64,000 bases of DNA from Coprococcus sp. (GCA_017935345.1 JAGBHU010000008.1:1-64000); one strand, 5' to 3'; shown: positions 53,167 to 62,727, counted from the first letter of the stretch. Notes: generated from the sequence alone by a model not told the origin. Numbers and translations are program-made.

Positions 53167-53565
53167 TTATCTCTTCGAGAACTGCGGAGCTCTTCTTGCT
53201 GCCTTTAAGCCGTACTTCTTTCTCTCCTTCATTCTTGGATCTCTTGTAAGGTATCCTGCCTTCTTGAGGATTGGTCTGTACTGCTCTGAATCAGCCTCAA
53301 GCAATGCTCTTGAGATACCATGTCTGATAGCACCTGCCTGACCTGTGAAGCCACCGCCCTTTACATTAACCATAACATCAAACTTACCCTCTGTGCCTGT
53401 AGCAACAAGTGGCTGCTTAACGATAACCTTTAATGTATCAAGACCGAAATACTCATCCATGTCCTTCTTGTTAATTGTAATCTTACCAGTACCAGGAGCG
53501 ATATAAACTCTGGCAATACTGCTTTTTCTTCTTCCTGTTCCATAGAACTTTGTTGTCTTAGCCAT
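53167..53565 (-). CDS. rpsI: Ribosomal protein S9
   Basis: Small-subunit protein at the P site. The 132 residues include [14 protein letters not shown] and end [21 protein letters not shown], the conserved C-terminal tail that contacts tRNA. It follows rplM by 18 bases, the universal pair, and ends at a terminator. Confidence 0.97.
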   Translation of the reverse strand: MAKTTKFYGTGRRKSSIARVYIAPGTGKITINKKDMDEYFGLDTLKVIVKQPLVATGTEGKFDVMVNVKGGGFTGQAGAIRHGISRALLEADSEQYRPILKKAGYLTRDPRMKERKKYGLKAARRAPQFSKR

Positions 53566-53583
53566 TTGTCATAATCCTCCTTC

Positions 53584-54018
53584 TTAGTACTTAATCTCTA
53601 AAACTTCTGGCTTCTGAGCCTGATGCTTGTGCTCAGGTCCTGCATATACATGAAGCTTTGTAATCATGCTTCTTCCAAGTGGTCCTTTTGGAAGCATGCC
53701 CTTAACTGCTAAACGGATAACATCCTCCGGCTTCTTAGCCATCTTCTCTTTTAATGTTGTCTCTCTCATACCGCCAACATAATCTGAATGATTGTAGTAA
53801 ATCTTCTGGTCCAGTTTCTTACCGGTTACCTTAATCTTGTCAGCGTTTACTACTATTACATAATCACCTGTATCAATGTGTGGTGTAAATGTTGGCTTAT
53901 TCTTACCTCTTAAAATACTTGCTATCTCTGAAGATAAACGTCCTAAAGTATGTCCTGTAGCATCAACTACATACCACTTTCTCTCTATTGTTGATGGGCT
54001 TGCCATAAAGCTCTTCAT
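53584..54018 (-). CDS. rplM: Ribosomal protein L13
   Basis: Large-subunit assembly protein. The 144 residues start at ATG 54018, with GGAGG upstream (a longer frame to 54147 covers the leader only). [51 protein letters not shown] and [11 protein letters not shown] are typical. It begins the rplM-rpsI operon behind a leader hairpin. Confidence 0.97.
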   Translation of the reverse strand: MKSFMASPSTIERKWYVVDATGHTLGRLSSEIASILRGKNKPTFTPHIDTGDYVIVVNADKIKVTGKKLDQKIYYNHSDYVGGMRETTLKEKMAKKPEDVIRLAVKGMLPKGPLGRSMITKLHVYAGPEHKHQAQKPEVLEIKY

Positions 54019-54059
54019 CGTGGTACCTCCTAAAATATTTAAAATATTGGTATATAAAG

Positions 54060-54095
54060 ATATGTTCTTTACCGGGGCATTGGTTTGGAACATAT
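54060..54095 (-). promoter_or_regulatory. L13 leader hairpin
   Basis: On the minus strand ATATGTTC (54095-54088) pairs with GAACATAT (54067-54060) around a loop with CCAATGCCCCGG. It lies about 40 bases before rplM and resembles the ribosomal protein L13 leader seen in Firmicutes, which should allow feedback control by L13. The family match is from memory. Confidence 0.6.
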
Positions 54096-54169
54096 TTATA
54101 AACTTCACACATTCAAACATTATATTATACTCATCCAAGCGTGTCAACGGATTTTTTACAATTTGTACC

Positions 54170-54361
54170 TTATTTTATTCCTAAATATGATTTTAATTCC
54201 ACTGCGGTTTTTGTCAATAATTTATAAGATGGTGTTTTATCCTGTTCATTTTTCACCAATAATTTGTCATCATCAAAAAGGATAATAAACCCCAAAAGTG
54301 TGCGTCCAGCGCACACTTCCGTTTTGTAGACAGTCACCGATTTAATATATAGTGCTGTCAT
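54170..54361 (-). CDS. Possible 63-residue protein
   Basis: A frame from ATG 54361 (AAAAGG upstream) reads [20 protein letters not shown]...[10 protein letters not shown], with [19 protein letters not shown] in the middle. It lies between truA and rplM in the same direction. It contains an inverted repeat (AAGTGTGCG / CGCACACTT), so it could instead be a terminator region. I cannot place it in a family. Confidence 0.35.
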   Translation of the reverse strand: MTALYIKSVTVYKTEVCAGRTLLGFIILFDDDKLLVKNEQDKTPSYKLLTKTAVELKSYLGIK

Positions 54362-54383
54362 CCTTCAACCTTTTTAAATTTAT

Positions 54384-55121
54384 CTACATATATCTGATTT
54401 CTACGAGAGTCAAACCTTTTGCCTCTGCCTTTGGACCGGCTTTGCTCCTGTCCTTTGCATGCAATATTTCTTCTACGCATTCAGGCTGCCAAATTCCAAG
54501 TCCCACTTTCATCAACGTTCCCACAATAATTCTGACCATATTGTACAAAAAACCATTTCCACTGATTCTTATTGAAATAATATCATCTGTCTTGTCTATT
54601 TCCAGCGCTGTAATTGTACGAACTGTATTTTCCACCTGCGTTCTGCTGGAACAAAAGCTTTTAAAATCATGTTCACCTACCAGACATTCCGCCGCCTGCT
54701 GCATTTTCTCCACGTCAAGCGGATAATAAACAAATGATGTATAAAGGCGTTTCGTCGGCATATCAAATCTACGGTTCAAAATCTGATACTCATAGGTCTT
54801 TATGGTATCACAAAATCTTGGATGAAAATCAGCCGCCACTTCACATGACTCCTGAATTCGTATATCGTCCGGCAGCATCTGATTTAATGCAAATGAGAAC
54901 TTCTCTGGTGGAATTTTAGACTCTGTGTCAAATACCGCTACATTTCCAAGTGCATGAACACCGGAATCTGTACGGCTTGCGCCAATAACCTGTATATTTT
55001 CCCTGCATAATTCACATAGTGTCCGATTCAATACCTCTTCAACCGTTATTCCGTTTTTCTGTATCTGCCACCCACAGTAATTCGTGCCGTCATAAGCGAC
55101 AATTAATTTAACCCGTACCAT
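54384..55121 (-). CDS. truA: tRNA pseudouridine synthase A
   Basis: TruA makes pseudouridine at positions 38-40 of tRNA. The 245-residue protein has the conserved GASRTDSGVHALGNVAVFDTE near residues 47-67 with the catalytic Asp, and ISGNGFLYNMVRIIVGTLMKVGLG near the C-terminus. It normally follows ecfT in Firmicutes; here an S41 peptidase gene intervenes. It has its own upstream promoter. Confidence 0.95.
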   Translation of the reverse strand: MVRVKLIVAYDGTNYCGWQIQKNGITVEEVLNRTLCELCRENIQVIGASRTDSGVHALGNVAVFDTESKIPPEKFSFALNQMLPDDIRIQESCEVAADFHPRFCDTIKTYEYQILNRRFDMPTKRLYTSFVYYPLDVEKMQQAAECLVGEHDFKSFCSSRTQVENTVRTITALEIDKTDDIISIRISGNGFLYNMVRIIVGTLMKVGLGIWQPECVEEILHAKDRSKAGPKAEAKGLTLVEIRYM

Positions 55122-55155
55122 TCCGTATTCCTTCCTTATTCATCACATTATTGTT

Positions 55156-55185
55156 ATTATAATATGACAAATACATCCAAAACAA
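55156..55185 (-). promoter_or_regulatory. Promoter upstream of truA
   Basis: TTGTTT (55185-55180), 18 bases, TATAAT (55161-55156) on the minus strand, about 35 bases before truA. This would let truA-rplM-rpsI be transcribed independently of the S41 gene. Confidence 0.55.
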
Positions 55186-55276
55186 GCCTGTTTTCCAATA
55201 TACCCCAAATAACTTTTTTGAGATACAGATAGTATCTTCTTTTATGGTGTATATGGAAATCTTCAAATTGATTCAA

Positions 55277-56755
55277 CTACTTGCCAATAACCTTGTACAA
55301 TTCGTCTTTTGCATCTTTACTATCACACTTGATATCAGGCTCAATAAACCTATCAGTCGTTTCCGTATCAATTCTGTACCACTTTTTGGTCGATATCTGC
55401 ATCAACAGCTCAGAATTCGGAAGTTTAAAGCATGCTATCTGTCCATAGCTGTTCGGGTCATTACCTGATGCCTCACCGATAATCGTTCCGATGCCATTAT
55501 CACCTATGTACATTGCAAAATCCATGGCAGCGCTGAAGGTATTTACAGAAGTTAAAATATACACATTTCCATCAAATAATAAATTTTCTATTTTCTCATT
55601 TTGACGAACATGTGCCTTACTTTCAAATTCAAATATCCCAAATCTCCATATATCTCCCCACTCTTTATACGCATCTACATCAATATATTTCAAAAACTCA
55701 GTTGCAACGGAGCTGTCACCACCACCATTATAGCGAAGGTCAACTGCAACATTTTTGATGTTGTTTTCCTTTATCTCTGTAAACATATTCTTGAGAGCCG
55801 AACGGTACTCATCATTATTATCACAGGAATCAAGATATAAAATGGCAATATCATTTTCACTATCAATTTCATAGCTTACAAACGAATCATTTTCATTAGA
55901 ATTATTCTCCAAATTGTTAAATGCGACATACTCCTCCCAGCGTACATAGTCCTCCGTATAAAACGTATAGTTCTCTTCCTTTCCATTCTTTGTTTCATAT
56001 GTATATTCTACTCCTTTATCGGGATGAAACCCCAGATAGTTAAGCCCTTCCAAGGAATAAATATCATTATAAATGGAATTTATGGCATAAGCTTCACTCT
56101 CATAGCTATAATATTTTCGGTTTGCGTCAAACAAATCTTGAATTGTCATTCCATCGATTTTGATCAGAGAATCCCCTGCCTTATTATGTTCATATATATA
56201 TTTCAGAAAATGCGAATCCTGATAATATCCCATTACATGTGTATGTCCATCTCCAATCAGGGCAAATATAGACTCCATTTCCCTGCTCAAAGTACAAACC
56301 GTTATCTGTTCATACCCCTTTAAATTTTCTTTTACAGCCTCATATTGTGCCTCTAATTCTGATGGCATCCCATGATACAAGGCAGGGTGAAGCTTATTTA
56401 AATATTTCATGGCATATTCGAGATCTTGCACAGCCTCATCATATGTCAGAACATAGTCATAGGATTTGGAATAATACGAAGCGTACTTCTTCCATGATAG
56501 AGAATTCCAATACGGATTACAAAAACTACCGAAAAGTGAAAATAAAATAAAAATGATACTGAAGAAAGATAATACTATTTTTCCCGGCACCTTTTTCTTT
56601 ATTTTTATCCACACCAGTACATTTAAGATAATAATAAACAGCCCCAGTATGATACTGACAAATTCAGGCATATTTATAAATAGCAAATTAAGGGGAACGA
56701 TTCCCACTGCCAACAAATCAAATATAACCGTCACAATAACCAACCATTTTCTCAT
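55277..56755 (-). CDS. Membrane-anchored S41-family peptidase
   Basis: The 492-residue protein has three N-terminal hydrophobic segments (about 4-20, 28-50 and 58-76), then an S41-type domain: DIAILYLDSCDNNDEYRSALKNMF near 308-331, VAVDLRYNGGGDSSVATEFLKY near 345-366, and TSVNTFSAAMDFAMYIGDNGIGTIIGEASG near 408-437 (Ser-Lys type catalytic region). No PDZ domain is obvious. It is inserted between ecfT and truA, genes usually adjacent. Its A/T-rich codons look unlike those of its neighbours, so transfer is possible. The substrate is unknown. Confidence 0.85.
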   Translation of the reverse strand: MRKWLVIVTVIFDLLAVGIVPLNLLFINMPEFVSIILGLFIIILNVLVWIKIKKKVPGKIVLSFFSIIFILFSLFGSFCNPYWNSLSWKKYASYYSKSYDYVLTYDEAVQDLEYAMKYLNKLHPALYHGMPSELEAQYEAVKENLKGYEQITVCTLSREMESIFALIGDGHTHVMGYYQDSHFLKYIYEHNKAGDSLIKIDGMTIQDLFDANRKYYSYESEAYAINSIYNDIYSLEGLNYLGFHPDKGVEYTYETKNGKEENYTFYTEDYVRWEEYVAFNNLENNSNENDSFVSYEIDSENDIAILYLDSCDNNDEYRSALKNMFTEIKENNIKNVAVDLRYNGGGDSSVATEFLKYIDVDAYKEWGDIWRFGIFEFESKAHVRQNEKIENLLFDGNVYILTSVNTFSAAMDFAMYIGDNGIGTIIGEASGNDPNSYGQIACFKLPNSELLMQISTKKWYRIDTETTDRFIEPDIKCDSKDAKDELYKVIGK

Positions 56756-56951
56756 ATCATAGTTCTCCTTTATAGCTTATATTTTTGACGAAGCCCATTT
56801 TTTCACCATCTGCTTTGTATTTGGCTCAGTCACAAGCTATTCCATTATATCCGTTCAATTATTATGAAATCTTTAAGAGAGGGCATAAACTTTACTCTTC
56901 AATATCCAATAAAACGGATGCCATCGTTGCTTTTTTCATTTTGACTATTAA

Positions 56952-56988
56952 CAAACAGAAAGCGCCAGCTTATCGTACTGACGCTCCT
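56952..56988 (-). terminator. Terminator after ecfT
   Basis: On the minus strand GGAGCGTCAG pairs imperfectly with CTGGCGCTTT, followed by CTGTTTGTT. It lies at the end of ecfT and separates it from the S41 gene. Confidence 0.5.
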
Positions 56989-57789
56989 TTAATTCCAAAA
57001 TCTATACAAAACAATAACACCTGCATATATAATCATGATCGCATATGCAAAATAATCTGCTCTTTCATATCTGAGCGGATTCATTCTGCTCCTTCCCTCA
57101 CCGCCATAGAAACATCTGGCATCCATAGCCTCTGCCAAGTCTGTAGCACGTCTTATCGCTGAAACGAACAGCGGTATCAATACAGGTATATAGCTTTTTA
57201 TTCTTTTAAATATATTGCCGCTCTCAAAGTCTGCCCCTCTTGACAGCTGTGCCTTCATGATCTTGTCCAGTTCTTCCATGAACACAGGGATAAACCGAAG
57301 TGCGATTGTCAAAATCATGGCAAGCTCCGCCACAGGAATCCTAAATACCTTTAAAAAGCCCAGTGCAGACTCAAGCCCTGCGGCAAGGCTCATCGGCATC
57401 GTTGTATATGTCATAACCGCCGAACCAAGTATCAAATAGATCAGTCTGACCGTAACTCTTATCGTTGTGTACAGGCTTCCCGTCGTGATATGAAGCTTCC
57501 AAATCGTAAGCAACACTTCTCCCGAACCGTTAAACAGGCTGAATAACGCTGTAAATGCAATAAAAATCCAGACCACCTTTAGTCCCCTTACCATATATGA
57601 AAGCGGAACCTTGGACAAGCCTATATATATGGCAAGAAATATCGTGGCAAATATCAGCATATACAAATCATTGCAGAAAAACAAAGTTATTGCATATACC
57701 AAGGTTATAAAAAGCTTACTTCTTGCATCTAACCTGTGTATAAGCGATTCTCCGTTATAATATTGTCCTATCGTAATGTCCCGAATCAT
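56989..57789 (-). CDS. ecfT: ECF transporter transmembrane protein EcfT
   Basis: EcfT is the shared membrane scaffold that couples ATPases to vitamin-specific S components. The 266-residue protein has IGQYYNGESLIHRLDARSKLFITLVYAI at the start, several membrane segments, and the conserved cytoplasmic helix pair with RG motifs (AQLSRGADFESG near 190-201 and EAMDARCFYGGEGRSRMN near 224-241). Upstream is the fused ATPase gene, separated by 169 bases with nothing evident. No S component gene is in the window. Confidence 0.93.
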   Translation of the reverse strand: MIRDITIGQYYNGESLIHRLDARSKLFITLVYAITLFFCNDLYMLIFATIFLAIYIGLSKVPLSYMVRGLKVVWIFIAFTALFSLFNGSGEVLLTIWKLHITTGSLYTTIRVTVRLIYLILGSAVMTYTTMPMSLAAGLESALGFLKVFRIPVAELAMILTIALRFIPVFMEELDKIMKAQLSRGADFESGNIFKRIKSYIPVLIPLFVSAIRRATDLAEAMDARCFYGGEGRSRMNPLRYERADYFAYAIMIIYAGVIVLYRFWN

Positions 57790-57958
57790 ATATCTAACAT
57801 TCCTTTACTTCTATTCAATAATCCAATGCGTATAACTCTATACAGCTGTATGGTTTCAAGTGTATCACTTGATTTTCAACCTGCCGTTTGTCCTTTTGCT
57901 TAACATATCTGTCTGTCGGTTTCAAATCCATTAATGATATCAGCCTGTTCCTTCCTCA

Positions 57959-59872
57959 TTACTGAAAATATGATTTTATTTCTTCTACAACCGCTTGATA
58001 TTTGTTTGAGCAAATTGTCAACTCAGGCTTCATTTTCTCCTTAAATACATACATCTCAGGAAGCTCTAATTTATTTTCTTTTACAAATGATTCATTTGCA
58101 AATGCCGGGGCTAAGCCGCCGTCAAAGGAGATACTTCCCTCCCGCATTACAATCAGTCTGTCCGCCACCTCATAAACATCATTCATATCATGCGACACCC
58201 AAATAACCGTTGCATTTTCCCTGTTCTTAAAATCATTGATACACTGAAACAGCATCTCTTTTCCCTCAGAATCCAAACCTGCCACAGGCTCATCCAAAAT
58301 CAGGATTTCAGGCTTATATGCAAATATTCCTGCCAAAGCCACGCGTTTCCTCTGTCCACCCGACAGTTCAAACGGTGATGCCTCAAAGTATTTCTCATCT
58401 ATTCCTGTTAGCCTTAATGCATCTATGGCAGATAGCTCCGCCTGCTCTCTATCCATGCCAAAGTTTTTCGGGCCGTACATTACATCCTTAAGAACCGTAT
58501 CCTCAAATAGCTGATATTCAGGATATTGAAATACAAATCCTATTTTTCTCCGAAGCGCCTTAAGATTTTTTGTGTTCACAACATCGATACCTGATACGGT
58601 AAGCTTTCCCGAAGCAGGTCGGATTAATCCGTTCATCATCTGAAGAAGGGTGCTCTTTCCCGAACCTGTATGACCTGCTATGGCAACAATTTCTCCTCTT
58701 CTTATGGAAAAAGAAACATTCTTAACCGCATAAACAGGTGTATCTCCCCTATGATAGGTATATGAAATATTTTCTGCCTGAATTAAAATTTCACTATCTG
58801 TTTTTTCAACATTTGAATATCTCCCTGACTTCCTGTCATCAATTACAGCTTTTCGTTTCTGTTCCGGCAGTTTTCCAGCGCCAATACAGGCTTTTATGCT
58901 ATTTGCGAGTCTGTCGCTTGCTCTGTCTATATCCGTAATCAGGCAACCTTCGTCTGTATCTTTTATTTCTGCCTTATCCGTTTGAATCGGCTTTAATGCC
59001 TTATCGGTTTTATCTGTCCTGTCTGTTTTATCTATCCTGTCTGTTTTATCTGTCTTACCTATTTTATCCCTCATAACAGCTTCATATAAAACTGTTAATT
59101 CATTTTCCAGTTTATAAATGAATGGTATCTCAATCCCACAATTCCTGAGTTCTTCTGCTTTTTCCATAAGAAGCATCTGTGGTTTTCCCTGAAGCTTCAC
59201 ACTTCCCTCCGACATTACATATATACAATCTGCATATAAGGCTTCCTTCATTTTATGTGTAATCAATATAACCGTTATATGTTGTTCCCTATTTAGTCTT
59301 ATCACAAGCTTTAAAATATCACTTGCAGCGGCAGGGTCAAGCATGGAAGTCGCTTCGTCAAATACAATACATTCGGGCTTCATTGCCATAACCGATGCAA
59401 TCGCAAGGCGCTGTTTCTGCCCTCCGCTTAGCCTTGATGTATTTCTGTCTATATATGCTGACATTCCTGTAAGTTCTAATGCAGTATGGATTTCCTTCCA
59501 GATTGTTTCCGTCTCCATACCGATATTTTCCAATCCAAATCCAACATCCTCTGCTACGGAATTACCAACTATCTGATTGTCAGGATTCTGAAATACCATA
59601 CCGACTGTTTTTCGGATTTCTAATAATTTTTCCTTATCTGCTGCATCTTTTCCTGCTATAATCACGCTTCCTTCGTGAGCTGAAAGCAATCCATTCATAT
59701 GCCTTGCCAAAGTAGATTTTCCTGAGCCGTTTCTACCCATTATCGCTATGATGCTGCCCTTCTGTGCTGTTATGTCTGCATCCCTGACAGCAAAATGCTC
59801 GCCGATAATATTTCCGTCAGAATCCTTGATATTAAATTTGTGTGATAGCCTCTTAATATCTATTAAAGCCAT
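57959..59872 (-). CDS. Fused ECF transporter ATPase (EcfA1-EcfA2)
   Basis: The 637 residues hold two complete ABC domains. Domain 1 (about 1-245): Walker A GRNGSGKST, signature LSGGQKQRLAIASVMA, Walker B ECIVFDEATSMLDP. Domain 2 (about 368-625): GHTGSGKST, LSGGQRKRVALAGIFA, EILILDEPVAGLDS. They are joined by a hydrophilic linker (about 265-365) with a DKTDRIDKTDRTDKTDK repeat. In most Firmicutes these are separate genes. Both domains have complete motifs, so the fusion should be functional with EcfT downstream. It imports vitamins or metals with S components encoded elsewhere. Confidence 0.9.
   Translation of the reverse strand: MALIDIKRLSHKFNIKDSDGNIIGEHFAVRDADITAQKGSIIAIMGRNGSGKSTLARHMNGLLSAHEGSVIIAGKDAADKEKLLEIRKTVGMVFQNPDNQIVGNSVAEDVGFGLENIGMETETIWKEIHTALELTGMSAYIDRNTSRLSGGQKQRLAIASVMAMKPECIVFDEATSMLDPAAASDILKLVIRLNREQHITVILITHKMKEALYADCIYVMSEGSVKLQGKPQMLLMEKAEELRNCGIEIPFIYKLENELTVLYEAVMRDKIGKTDKTDRIDKTDRTDKTDKALKPIQTDKAEIKDTDEGCLITDIDRASDRLANSIKACIGAGKLPEQKRKAVIDDRKSGRYSNVEKTDSEILIQAENISYTYHRGDTPVYAVKNVSFSIRRGEIVAIAGHTGSGKSTLLQMMNGLIRPASGKLTVSGIDVVNTKNLKALRRKIGFVFQYPEYQLFEDTVLKDVMYGPKNFGMDREQAELSAIDALRLTGIDEKYFEASPFELSGGQRKRVALAGIFAYKPEILILDEPVAGLDSEGKEMLFQCINDFKNRENATVIWVSHDMNDVYEVADRLIVMREGSISFDGGLAPAFANESFVKENKLELPEMYVFKEKMKPELTICSNKYQAVVEEIKSYFQ
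59003..59070 (-). repeat. Tandem repeat coding for the ECF ATPase linker
   Basis: Two to four copies of an 18-base unit (about CTGTCTGTTTTATCTGTC on the plus strand) encode the DKTDRI/DKTDRT repeats. The unit is a multiple of 3, so slippage keeps the frame. Confidence 0.7.
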
Positions 59873-59922
59873 GCTATATCTCCTAATATTGAAAGATTAT
59901 CTATACTAGCCTGTTTTATCAA

Positions 59923-60042
59923 TTAATGAATTATCTCTTCCCATTTGCTTATTGTTTGCCTGACAACATTTAGTCTGGCTGCCATTTGTACTTGTGAGAA
60001 TCCTCTATCTTTTCTAAGTATTTTAAAATTTTCGTTGAACAT
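59923..60042 (-). pseudogene. Truncated XRE-family HTH fragment
   Basis: From ATG 60042 the minus strand reads a 39-residue peptide with NFKILRKDRGFSQVQMAARL and NVVRQTISKWEEIIH, then stops. This is the N-terminal half of a Cro/C1 HTH domain, ending just after the recognition helix (QTISKWE). No ribosome site is seen, and it starts just past the rplQ terminator. It is best read as a relic; a tiny DNA-binding protein is possible. Confidence 0.6.
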
Positions 60043-60045
60043 ATG

Positions 60046-60090
60046 CAAAAAAGGGCTGCAAGCACAATATTTTTGTACTAACAGCCCTCT
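60046..60090 (-). terminator. Terminator of the alpha ribosomal operon
   Basis: On the minus strand AGGGCTG (60088-60082) pairs with CAGCCCT (60058-60052) with an inner ACAAAAATATTGT hairpin, followed by TTTTTTGC. It lies just past the rplQ stop. Confidence 0.85.
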
Positions 60091-60102
60091 TTTATTTTGC
60101 TA

Positions 60103-60639
60103 TTAAACTAACTCAAGAATTACTTCCATAGCCTGGTCACCCTTACGCTGACCGATCTTGATGATTCTTGTATAACCACCATTACGTCCGGCATACTTTG
60201 TGCCATACTCGTCAAATAATTTTGCAGTTAAGTCAATCTTCTTTGTTCCTGCCTTCTTGCCAGCTGCATCAGCAGGTACTTCTACTACAGGATATAATAC
60301 CTTAAGCATCTCTCTTCTTGCATGAAGTCTTGATGGCTGGTCTTTTTTAACCTTCTTCTCAACTGTATCGTATACGGTAACCTTCTTTCCGTCTACAACT
60401 TCCTTGATTCTCTTGCCGTCTTTATCCTTCTTTGCAACCTTAGCCATTACGGTAACCTCATCATAGTTATCCTTTTCCTTTACAGCTAATGTGATAAGCT
60501 TTTCTGCAATCTTTACAACTTCCTTAGCTCTTGCCTCAGTTGTCTTAATCTTACCGTGGTATAATAACTGTGTTACCTGATTACGAAGTAATGCTTTTCT
60601 CTGCGCACTTGCTTTTCCAAGTTTTCTATACATTGCCAT
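60103..60639 (-). CDS. rplQ: Ribosomal protein L17, with internal extension
   Basis: The start ATG 60639 follows GGAGG (MAMYRKLGKASAQRKALLRNQV). L17 in other Firmicutes has about 113-130 residues; here it has 178. The extra part is a charged insertion near residues 75-125 (KVAKKDKDGKRIKEVVDGKKVTVYD). The C-terminal RIIKIGQRKGDQAMEVILELV is conserved. It is the last gene of the alpha operon. Confidence 0.93.
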   Translation of the reverse strand: MAMYRKLGKASAQRKALLRNQVTQLLYHGKIKTTEARAKEVVKIAEKLITLAVKEKDNYDEVTVMAKVAKKDKDGKRIKEVVDGKKVTVYDTVEKKVKKDQPSRLHARREMLKVLYPVVEVPADAAGKKAGTKKIDLTAKLFDEYGTKYAGRNGGYTRIIKIGQRKGDQAMEVILELV

Positions 60640-60708
60640 TTCTATTTCCTCCTTACCCTGGCGGGTCTTCACTGTGCTTACTATCCTTCAGCGTGAGTGG
60701 TAATCGTA

Positions 60709-61665
60709 TTAGTCATCATTTGAATTAAGTGATAAACCTAACTCCTTAAGCTTTGCTAATACCTCATCTAATGATTTACGTCCGAGGTTACGTACTTTCA
60801 TCATATCCTCCGGAGTCTTATTAATCAATTCTTCAACTGTATTGATTCCTGCTCTCTTTAAACAGTTGTATGAACGAACTGATAATTCAAGCTCATCAAT
60901 ATTCATCTCAAGAACCTTTTCCTTTTCATCTGTTACGCTTTCAACCATAACATCTACTGATTTCGCATTTTCTGATAAATCAACGAAAAGATTTAAATGC
61001 TCTACAAGCACCCTTGCCGCAAGACTTACAGCCTCGTCTGGAGCTAATGCACCATTTGTAAATACATCAAGAGTCAGCTTATCATAATCTGTAACCTGAC
61101 CTACACGAGTATTCTGTACTGTAAGGTTTACTCTCTCAACCGGTGTATAAATTGAATCAATCGCTATCACATCTATTGGTGCTTCTGATTCCTTGTTCTT
61201 GTCGGAACCAACATAACCACGACCATTTTCGATGGTAAGCTCCATGTCAAGCTTTGCATCCGGACCGCTTAAATTAGCAATAACCAAATCCGGATTAATG
61301 ATTTCTATATCACCATCTACATGTATATCTGATGCCTTTACAACGCGGTCACCGGCAACTTCGATATATGCGTGCTTAGGCTCATTTGTAAGAGAGTTAT
61401 TTCTAATAACGAGCTCCTTGATGTTCATTACTATCTCCGTAACATCTTCCTTTACACCAGGAATTGAGCTAAACTCGTGTAAGACACCTTTAATTTTTAC
61501 ATGTGTTACGGCTGCACCGGGTAATGAAGAAAGCATAATCCTTCTTAAGGAATTACCAAGTGTTGTTCCATAACCTCGCTCTAAAGGTTCTACTACAAAT
61601 TTACCATACTTGTTATCATCTGAAATCTCAACTATCTCAATTTTTGGTTTCTCAAACTCAAACAT
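60709..61665 (-). CDS. rpoA: RNA polymerase alpha subunit
   Basis: The 318-residue alpha subunit has the N-terminal assembly domain ([30 protein letters not shown] near 23-52) and a C-terminal domain ([23 protein letters not shown], residues about 245-318) that contacts UP elements and activators. The start follows GGAGG. It lies between rpsD and rplQ. Confidence 0.98.
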   Translation of the reverse strand: MFEFEKPKIEIVEISDDNKYGKFVVEPLERGYGTTLGNSLRRIMLSSLPGAAVTHVKIKGVLHEFSSIPGVKEDVTEIVMNIKELVIRNNSLTNEPKHAYIEVAGDRVVKASDIHVDGDIEIINPDLVIANLSGPDAKLDMELTIENGRGYVGSDKNKESEAPIDVIAIDSIYTPVERVNLTVQNTRVGQVTDYDKLTLDVFTNGALAPDEAVSLAARVLVEHLNLFVDLSENAKSVDVMVESVTDEKEKVLEMNIDELELSVRSYNCLKRAGINTVEELINKTPEDMMKVRNLGRKSLDEVLAKLKELGLSLNSNDD

Positions 61666-61719
61666 TCAAGCCCCTCCTTTATGGGTATTTAACTGCTACA
61701 CTCCCAATAATATCAGCTA

Positions 61720-62313
61720 TTACTTAGAATATAACTCGACAATAAGGGTCTCATTTACAGGAACATCAATCTGCTCTCTGCTTGGCTTCTCAACAATTTC
61801 ACCTGAAAGGCTTTCTCTGTCGGCTGTCATCCAGCCCGGAACAAGATGTCCTTCTGTTGCTGCCATAATATCCTTATATCTCTGAAGAGACTTGCTCTTC
61901 TCTCTGATTTCAATTTTATCACCCGGCTTAACTGAGTATGATGGGATGTTTACACATTTACCGTTTACAAGTACATGCTTATGGTCAACAATCTGTCTTG
62001 CTTCTCTTCTTGTTCTTGCAAATCCCATTCTAAATATAATATTGTCCAGTCTTAACTCAAGTAATACCATAAGGTTAGGACCTGTTAAGCCCTTCTGCTG
62101 CTCAGCTTTTGCATACAGATTACGGAAAGGCTTTTCCAATACACCATAAATGAATTTTGCCTTCTGCTTCTCACGGAGCTGAAGTCCGTATTCACTCATC
62201 TTCTTGTTTGCTCTTGTTGATTTTCTTCTTGATTTCTTATCTATTCCGAGATACATTGGCTCCATGCCTAAAGATCTGCATCTCTTAAGAACTGGGGTTC
62301 TATCTACTGCCAT
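61720..62313 (-). CDS. rpsD: Ribosomal protein S4
   Basis: Early 30S assembly protein. The 197 residues have an S4 domain (LRLDNIIFRMGFARTRREARQIVDHKHVLVNGKCVNIPSYSVKPGD, about 92-140) and the typical end VNETLIVELYSK. S4 regulates its own operon in E. coli and B. subtilis. It lies between rpsK and rpoA. Confidence 0.97.
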   Translation of the reverse strand: MAVDRTPVLKRCRSLGMEPMYLGIDKKSRRKSTRANKKMSEYGLQLREKQKAKFIYGVLEKPFRNLYAKAEQQKGLTGPNLMVLLELRLDNIIFRMGFARTRREARQIVDHKHVLVNGKCVNIPSYSVKPGDKIEIREKSKSLQRYKDIMAATEGHLVPGWMTADRESLSGEIVEKPSREQIDVPVNETLIVELYSK

Positions 62314-62331
62314 CTTATCTTGTACCTCCTA

Positions 62332-62727
62332 TTATACTCTTCTTCTCTTTGGTGGACGACATCCGTTATGTGGTACCGGTGTTACGTCTCTGATACTTAC
62401 TACATCGATTCCGCAAGCTGAAAGAGCACGAATTGCTGCTTCTCTTCCTGAACCTGGTCCCTTTACCATAACATCTACTGTCTTTAAGCCGTAAGGTGCA
62501 GCAGCCTTTGCAGCTGTCTCTGCAGCCATCTGAGCAGCATATGGAGTTGACTTCTTAGAACCTTTGAATCCTAATCCACCTGCACTTGCCCATGACAATG
62601 CATTACCTTCAGCGTCTGTTAATGTAACGATTGTATTATTGAAAGATGACTGAATGTGTGCCTGTCCATGCTGAACGCTCTTCTTAACACGCTTCTTAGT
62701 CACTTTTTTAGTAGCCTGTTTAGCCAT
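62332..62727 (-). CDS. rpsK: Ribosomal protein S11
   Basis: Platform protein of the small subunit. The 131 residues include [30 protein letters not shown] and the C-terminal [14 protein letters not shown]. The start follows GGAGG. It lies between rpsM and rpsD; a weak hairpin lies in the 120-base gap towards rpsM. Confidence 0.97.
   Translation of the reverse strand: MAKQATKKVTKKRVKKSVQHGQAHIQSSFNNTIVTLTDAEGNALSWASAGGLGFKGSKKSTPYAAQMAAETAAKAAAPYGLKTVDVMVKGPGSGREAAIRALSACGIDVVSIRDVTPVPHNGCRPPKRRRV

Noticed and set aside
53584-54147. Longer L13 with 43 extra N-terminal residues.
   Set aside because: The extra region is the leader hairpin; ATG 54018 has GGAGG and matches normal L13 length.
59003-59070. 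Possible minisatellite unrelated to a gene.
   Set aside because: It lies in frame in the linker of the fused ECF ATPase and encodes DKTDR repeats.
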